Source: Turritopsis dohrnii
Taxonomy: Eukaryota; Cnidaria; Hydrozoa; Anthoathecata; Oceaniidae
Reading direction: 5' to 3'
Assembly: GCA_027922465.2 (NCBI GenBank)
Contig: BQMF02000003.1
Coordinates: 62,001 to 126,000, forward strand
Length of the DNA stretch: 64,000 nt
Shown here: positions 58,245 to 64,000 of the stretch, piece by piece
Layout: each line of letters opens with the position of its first letter
Position numbering within the stretch: the first letter of the stretch is position 1
Made by a program: the position numbers and the translations under genes
Notes under the pieces: generated by a model
The model's input: the letters and a program-made list of their open reading frames with translations, nothing else
Database searches by the model: none
Told to the model about the DNA's origin: nothing

Positions 58245-58721
58245 ATGCTTTATGAATCAGAGAAGGAGTACATTCTTTTGACCACAAGTATGTTAGATGC
58301 TACATATGCTTATGAGAGTGTTGTCCTACCGTGGACTGGGGCTGTATCGACTTTTGTTGGAACCACCCGTAACATGTTTAATGGGAAAAAAGTTTGCAAG
58401 TTGTTTTATGAGGCCTATGAGCCGATGGCAATTAAAGAAATCTGTAAAATATGCCAGACTGTTCAACAAAAATATGTTGTTGGCAAAATATACGTTTCCC
58501 ATCGCCTTGGGGAAGTACCTGTAGGCGAAGCTAGTGTAATCATTAGTCTTTCGTCAGAGCATCGTGGAGATGCTATACATGCTGTTGAGTATTTTATTAA
58601 TGAGCTGAAGGCAAAGGTTCCTATCTGGAAAAAGGAAATTTATGAAAGCAATGGTGGGGGTGAGTGGAAAGTTAACAAGGAAGTATTCTGGTTGAATGAG
58701 GACAAAAACAATGATACATAA
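58245..58721 (+). CDS. MOCS2: MOCS2B, large catalytic subunit of molybdopterin synthase
   Basis: 158 residues with the MoaE fold. It forms the heterotetramer with MOCS2A and converts precursor Z (cPMP) to molybdopterin. Visible family blocks: GAVSTFVGTTRN, LFYEAYEPMA, SHRLGEVPVGEASVII, and the catalytic lysine region PIWKKEIYE (W128, K129, K130) followed by GGEWKVN. The start must be 58245 (or a GTG at 58233), because TGA at 58230-58232 closes this frame upstream. It lies in the +1 frame relative to MOCS2A, one base after its stop. In vertebrates the two MOCS2 frames overlap in one locus; here they just abut. No intron. Confidence 0.96.
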   Translation: MLYESEKEYILLTTSMLDATYAYESVVLPWTGAVSTFVGTTRNMFNGKKVCKLFYEAYEPMAIKEICKICQTVQQKYVVGKIYVSHRLGEVPVGEASVIISLSSEHRGDAIHAVEYFINELKAKVPIWKKEIYESNGGGEWKVNKEVFWLNEDKNNDT

Positions 58722-59079
58722 TGTATTGCTTGACAGTGTCCAAGCAATTCTTTTTTTCTATATCACTGTGTCACTGCTCTAGCCAGTTCTTGTTATTCCT
58801 CTTCTTTTTATTTTTTATATTTTATATTGTTTTCTTGAGGCTTATTGTTATAGATGTCATATAACCTGTTATAATATAAAAGTATTTCTTCTGTATCGAA
58901 CAGGATCATAGTAGCAACAGCAAACTTGTTTTGTTTTAAGCCTTATTTTTGGCCGTCCGATTTGCTCAATGATTTTACCACACTAAGAGATGTGTAATTG
59001 TTTCTTTCTTCCTAATAATTCAATTATATGTAGTGCTTGTGATAAAATTGTTATTTTTATAGACAAAAATAAACGAGTT
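58722..59079. other. MOCS2-RRP8 interval
   Basis: It holds the MOCS2 3' UTR and RRP8 leader. An acceptor-like GTTATTTTTATAG ends at 59062, seventeen bases before the RRP8 ATG. Confidence 0.4.
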
Positions 59080-61522
59080 ATGTTTGATATCGAATCAGGT
59101 TGGAATGCCAGTAAAACGCAAGATATCCTAAATGACAGACTGTTTGGTTGTGTTCAAAATAAAGACACAAGCAAGCCTACTTCTGAACTAAACGTTAACA
59201 ACTGCAAGAATGAAAGGAAAAGGAAAAAGAAGAAACAAGTAACAGACAAAAGTAATTTGTCCAGTATATTTTTGGGCAGTGGTGTGGATGTGGAAGCTAA
59301 AGAAAAGACAATGAATGTCCAAGACAATCCTAATAAAAAAGACAGGAAAAAGAAGAAGAGAGTTGATGAAATGGAAGAAGTTTCTCATGTTGAAAATCCT
59401 ACGAAGAAAATGCTGAGTGGTGAAGGAAACAAGAAAAAGAGGCTAAGTGTAACTAAAGCAAATATTGACACTAGAAATGCTTTTAAAGTGACGAACTGCA
59501 TTGAGAGTTTGAAGGTAGCAGGGCAATGCGCTGATGACTTACCAGAAGAACCAGTTCAGAAAAAACGCAAGAAGTTGAAAAAAAAGAGAGTGCAGAAAAC
59601 AGAAAATAAGGCACCACTGGAACAAGGTTTGGAACTTTTTGATGATGGTACCTCAATGAAAACATTAAAAACAAATGTTTCTGAAAACATAACACTCTCA
59701 TTAATGGAAGAGAGAGTTTCCTCAGAAAGATCTTCATATATAGATCGAGGTCCAAACAAAATGATTTCACAATCCTCTTCAAAACACACAAAGTTCCAGA
59801 CGAAGCTCAATAAGAGACTGGAGAGTGGTCAGTTTCGATGGATTAACGAACAGTTGTATACGAACAACAGCTCAGTGGCAAAAGAAATGTTCAGTAGTCA
59901 ACCTAAACTTTTTCAAGTCTATCACAAAGGCTTTCAGACACAGGTTGACAACTGGCCCCAAAATCCCGTCGATCTGATCATTGGTTACATCGAGTCTCGG
60001 TAATATTCTTTGTTGAAGTGAAATCAGCTCATGAATACACGTGTTTTGACTTCTGTATCACTTCCTTTTTTAAAATATTATTAGGGATTCATCGTTAGTT
60101 GTTGCTGATTTTGGGTGTGGCGACGCAAAAATAGCTAGAACTTTATCAAACAAAGTGCATTCGTTTGACTTAGTAGCTGTCAATGAACATGTTGTTGCGT
60201 GCGACATGAGGAAGGTGTTTAGCATCCATTTGTAATTATCTTCCCCTTTCCCATCTGGTATTATAGTGTTTAAAGGAATTACAAATTTTGTTACGTCATT
60301 TTAGTTGTTCATGAAAGAATTTAAATGTTTAGAAAGAAAATTGTCATACCTAAAACTGAATCGTAATCTTAATTTTTTGTCTACCAATAGGTTCCATTAG
60401 AAAACTCATGTATCGATATTGTTGTGTTTTGCTTGTCTTTGATGGGTACAAATTTACTCGAGTTTTTGATGGAAGCAAAGAGAATACTGAAAAACGGGTG
60501 AGAAGTTTCTTCTGAAAAAGTGCGCAGGGTTGCTATGAAATTTCAGTTCTACCCAGTTTAATCGTATTTTTAATTTAACCACATCTCTTTGAAAATTACC
60601 TAAAGAAAATAGTATTATAAATGAACAGCCTGTCTCCACCAGTCGAAAGCATTAAACTGTAACCACAGTCCTTTTATTCCATGCAACAATGTGAAAGTTG
60701 ATCTCTTGATCTTATCATTTCAGCCATAAAGAGTTATAGGGTGTGTCTCTTATCTTGTAGCGGTACATTATTAATAGCTGAAGTGAAAAGTCGTTTTGAG
60801 AACGTTGAAGATTTCGTGGACGATGTTTTAAGACTTGGATTCGACTTGATTGAAAAGGTAACCAAAAGCAATCCATGAGATAAGTTTTTGAATTTTTTTT
60901 TTTTTTTTTTTATCAGGAGACAGAAAGTCGCTTCTCGGAAAGCTTTTACGACGTATGAAGCGTATAATAGACTAAGTAATGTTTTGTGCTTACAATTTGT
61001 TATAATTCTAGAATTGTGCCTTCCTAAGTTTTAGAATTCATGGGAAATACACACGAATGAATATTTTTGTATTCGAATTTGAATTCGAACTTTGATCGAA
61101 TGTTTTTCTTTTTGCAAATTTGATAAATTTCAATTCTGATTGGCTAATTTCTTACTTTTTACTTTTTTGTTATACACTTCACAGCAAAAGGTTGTATGCA
61201 AGAAATTACGTGGATTCTTATTGCGCGTAAATTGTATAAAAAGATGAAAGTTTTTGCAATATTAAGGGGCAACATTAAACTTCTTTTTGATTTTTGGGTT
61301 TTATGCATGTTAGATGAAGGTGACAGTTAAGTCCAGGGGAACCTGGGGCGAAACGTTTTTTGAAGATCTGGAATGCTTGTTCCAATAACCTTATATTTTA
61401 TTTATGTTTAGGAAGAATCGAATAAGATGTTCGTCATGTTGAATTTTGTAAACGGAAACCCGGTATCCAATCACGAAAATAATATAAAGCCTTTGAAACC
61501 ATGTATTTATAAGAGAAGATGA
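59080..61522 (+). CDS. RRP8: RRP8 (nucleomethylin), nucleolar 25S/28S rRNA m1A methyltransferase
   Basis: Five in-phase exons (59080-59999, 60085-60214, 60391-60497, 60761-60857, 61412-61522) give 454 residues, against 456 in the human protein. The enzyme makes the m1A mark on large-subunit rRNA; the animal form also takes part in rDNA silencing. The long first exon codes for a Lys-rich nuclear/nucleolar region (several KKKRK-type runs), then the conserved [13 protein letters not shown] block, which opens the methyltransferase domain. Exon 2 has the SAM-binding motif VADFGCGD (about 312-319). Exon 3 has [15 protein letters not shown] and exon 4 has [10 protein letters not shown]. The C-terminus is PCIYKRR, as in orthologues. 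The ATG at 59080 is preferred because MFDIESGW resembles the family start and an AG acceptor sits 17 nt upstream. Confidence 0.97.
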
Positions 61523-61646
61523 AACTTTGAAAGATACAGCTCGGTAGAACCGATTGATTCCTGAAATGGTGAGCAACTACATAGACTGAGAAATCGCTCA
61601 AAGATAATGAACTATCATAAGGTCGAGAAAACAATGTGTCCACCCG

Positions 61647-61805
61647 GGAGCCAATCATTTTTTTTTTTTATTTTTTTTTTTACTTTGTTTGAACGCATTG
61701 TTAATAATAAAAAGCTGCTCGTTCCCAGACCATTTCTCATCTATTTCTGCTGACATCAGCATAGTACAACCCTCAGCTCTACATATAACAGTTCATTATC
61801 TTTAA
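61647..61805 (+). repeat. Dispersed repeat (copy 2 of 2 in the window)
   Basis: Same family and orientation as 29974-30130, sharing CTGCTCGTTCCCAGACCATT and ACATATAACAGTTCAT. It lies between the 3' ends of RRP8 and the convergent minus-strand gene. Confidence 0.8.
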
Positions 61806-61949
61806 GCACGAGAAGAAAAATAGTGAAGGAGTCTTCATTCTGAATTGAAATTCTAAAATCCTATAACAAATTACATATTGTAAATAATATAATAGTGATA
61901 GTTAAGTTAGTTTTTTTACAAAATGTCTTTGTGATCTCTTGCTACGATG

Positions 61950-63948
61950 TTAACTGCGAAGAATTAGATATATGACCCACATGGCGAGATGTAGTAGTGG
62001 CCAGTCGGTAATGGAAACACTGGATGAACTAAGTTTTAGTGTGCAATCTTTTAAAACCAGATCTACAGTCATGATGGCTCTCTCTGTTGCATTTCTTGGT
62101 TCAAGCTCACATATCTTCCGTGCAAGCTGGTGCCTCTGTCGAAAACCTACATAATATCAAAGGGAATTTCCAGCAGAACCGTTTTTGACCGAGAAATGAA
62201 CATCAAAATGAAAATAATGGTATCCTTACCGGAGTAATTGTTGCAGTGCTTTGACGAATTCGAATGTTTCATTTTATTTAATACTGAAGATGAGAGGTTT
62301 AGGTTATGAGTTAGAAAATCATTTTGGGAGAACAGTTTAGCTAAGCCAAGAAATACTCACGTTGAAGCAAATCATTCAAGACTTCATTTTCACAAGCATC
62401 TAAGAGTGCAAGAAAACAATTTACAAAGAAGATGTTAATTCTGATCTAGTAAAAGATAGAAATAATATAAAATCCAATGCCCAGCCTGCTGTGTATTTCC
62501 TGTATTTCATACAAGCAATTATTTCTAGTCGCGTTTCGGCAATTACTTCTCTTTCGTTAACAATAACTCGATGTTTTTAGTTTTAAGATAAAATATTTAT
62601 AAGTCTTACTAGGTGCTTTTATAAGCATCTGTTCTTGCTGTTCCCCAGTTGGTAATGGAATGAGGGAAAACGAGTACGTGAGGCCAGGGACGGTCTTAAC
62701 GAACGTTTGAAGATAATGTCTCTGCAATGAAAAGATTAATTCTTTAATAAGGAAAAGGAAGAATTGTATCATCCTACAAAGAGCTTCGTTAATGAATGCA
62801 ATCAATTTTTACTCGGGTTTCAAATGTATAAACCATCTGAGAGCGGTTACAACAATTTCACTTTTGACTTCAAACCAGCTGAGTTTGCGGTGTACAACTT
62901 GTTGAATTTGTTTGGGTCAGCAAGGGTGGTAACTATCAAGCTATGTTTAGTAAAATATTTAGGAGCATTTAACCCAAATGTTTCTCCGGTTAAAAATCAA
63001 TAAGAGTCTCGTTTTGGATGTACAGATTTGTTTACATATGAACAACTTACCTTTTCATTGAAATTGAGGTATATTGTTTGGGAACTGTTAACTGTGATTA
63101 CTTGTAACGCGAATCCCCAACAATCTGGAAGAAGAGGAACAACATATATATGAGTAGTATGCATCAAAGAATGCCCCACCCTTGTTTGAGGTTGCCCTTG
63201 TACGTCCCCACCCATCATTGATTGAATATTGAATGGATATCCGTAATAGGATGCAAAAGGCCTTGTATGGAAATTACATGACAAATCTTTGGTACTGACA
63301 ATTTCATCGCGAGGTCGACATGTACCACATAAAGAAAAAAAAAGGTTTTTTAAGTTGCCGTATTTTCCTCCGCCGAGGCGTTTATTACGTTTTTGGATGC
63401 GGCGTTTATTAGAGGGCGGCGTTTGTTACAAAATGAAAAATTGGACAGAAGCAAACTTAAACAATAATGTTTCCTGATCCTTAAAAAGGTTACAAAAAAT
63501 TGTGTGAAAATGTTTTACGCAAAAGATATGTTCACAAAAATGACAGATTAATTACGTCATTATTAACACTAAGAACAGTCTGCTTCGAGAAAAGGTCTCT
63601 GTTTACCTGCGTTGGATTCTGACCTGATATCGTTGGCCGATCGCACAATAAAGTAGTAGTCATTACGTTTCTTTTGGCCGTATATAACTTCTATGTATGC
63701 TGTGCCAACACAGTTTCTTACTGTGCAATTTTTGTATAATTGATTGATCATGGCTATCGGTAAATATTTATCTAAAAAAGCGGGGGAAAATTCTATGAAG
63801 TACCATTGTCACCAAAGAACGTTTATGCAAACAACATGCTGTGCTGATTCAGCATCTTTTAGCAGACTAACAGTAAGTAGGAAAATTACTATACCTTTAT
63901 CGACATAGTCTTTTACAAAGTTCGTTCGATTGCATAAATGTTCTTGTC
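61950..63948 (-). CDS. 3' part of an unrecognised gene (seven exons, continues beyond the window)
   Basis: Seven exons with correct GT-AG sites and unbroken phase: 63895-63948, 63607-63771, 63051-63124, 62610-62721, 62361-62399, 62230-62283, 61950-62146. They encode 230 residues to a TAA stop. The 5' exons lie outside the window. The sequence has several Cys and many N-glycosylation-type sites (NRT, NCT, NSS, NSS, NAT). Beta-rich stretches (GTAYIEVIYGQ, DYYFIVRSAN, WGFALQVITV) and TVPGLTYSFSLIPLP look like fibronectin-III-type or similar extracellular strands. An alpha-helical region (RQRHQLARKICELEPR) follows, then a hydrophobic end (WPLLHLAMWVIYLILRS) that could be a membrane or anchor segment. 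I do not recognise the family. A secreted or membrane protein is inference. Confidence 0.75.
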
Positions 63949-64000
63949 CTAAAAAATAGTGAACAAAATATTGTAAAGTAATGAAACCATTAACGCAACC
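63949..64000. other. Intron sequence of the unrecognised minus-strand gene
   Basis: On the minus strand, a pyrimidine-rich tract and AG (TTTTTTAG) lead into the exon at 63948. The rest reaches the window edge. Confidence 0.6.

Noticed and set aside
59188..59810. Minus-strand F/L-rich frames across RRP8 exon 1
   Set aside because: Reverse complement of the Lys-rich coding sequence, not genes.

Overview
This is a eukaryotic, AT-rich window. Genes are split by GT-AG introns, intergenic space is long, and old transposable elements are everywhere. Gene content (an axonemal EF-hand protein, PAN3 with an animal-type layout, a sushi-domain secreted peptide) and the repeats (Penelope-like retroelement with GIY-YIG endonuclease, Helitrons, pogo/Tigger, Harbinger, tRNA-derived SINEs) point to an early-branching animal. 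A cnidarian, perhaps a hydrozoan, fits best. That assignment is inference. I rebuilt the exons below by reading splice sites and checking that codon phase is kept across every junction.

Left part (1-13.8 kb) is almost all mobile DNA. It holds an internally deleted LINE (1584-2729, -), a broken multi-copy coding family (2934-5330, -), two inverted deleted Tigger/pogo elements with a tRNA-Lys-like SINE inside one of them (5563-7875), a small MITE, a dead Harbinger transposase with its own MITE (8860-9571), and two Helitrons joined head to tail (10824-12536).

Middle-left (13.8-28.6 kb): PAN3 on the minus strand (13811-18675, 14 exons, 612 codons, apparently complete), a tRNA-Asn-derived SINE, a large TIR element with another MITE nested in it (21684-23649), and EFCAB10 on the plus strand (24577-28587, four exons, last intron 3.3 kb).

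Middle (28.6-48.8 kb) is gene-poor. It holds MITEs, LINE and Penelope tails, an interstitial telomere-like tract, a 35-bp tandem repeat, and one small secreted sushi-like gene (37566-38098, -).

Right part (48.8-64 kb) is gene-rich: RPS3A (-, 48884-51519), a nested GC-rich MITE, a Penelope-like element (-), then COQ4, MOCS2 and RRP8 closely spaced on the plus strand, and the 3' part of an unrecognised gene (-, 61950 to the window edge). MOCS2 is bicistronic: the small (MOCS2A) and large (MOCS2B) subunits of molybdopterin synthase sit on one stretch of DNA with one base between stop and start. COQ4 (ubiquinone synthesis), MOCS2 (molybdenum cofactor) and RRP8 (nucleolar methyltransferase) share no pathway. 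Their tight same-strand spacing, each with an acceptor-like AG just before its start, raises the question of a trans-spliced cluster.
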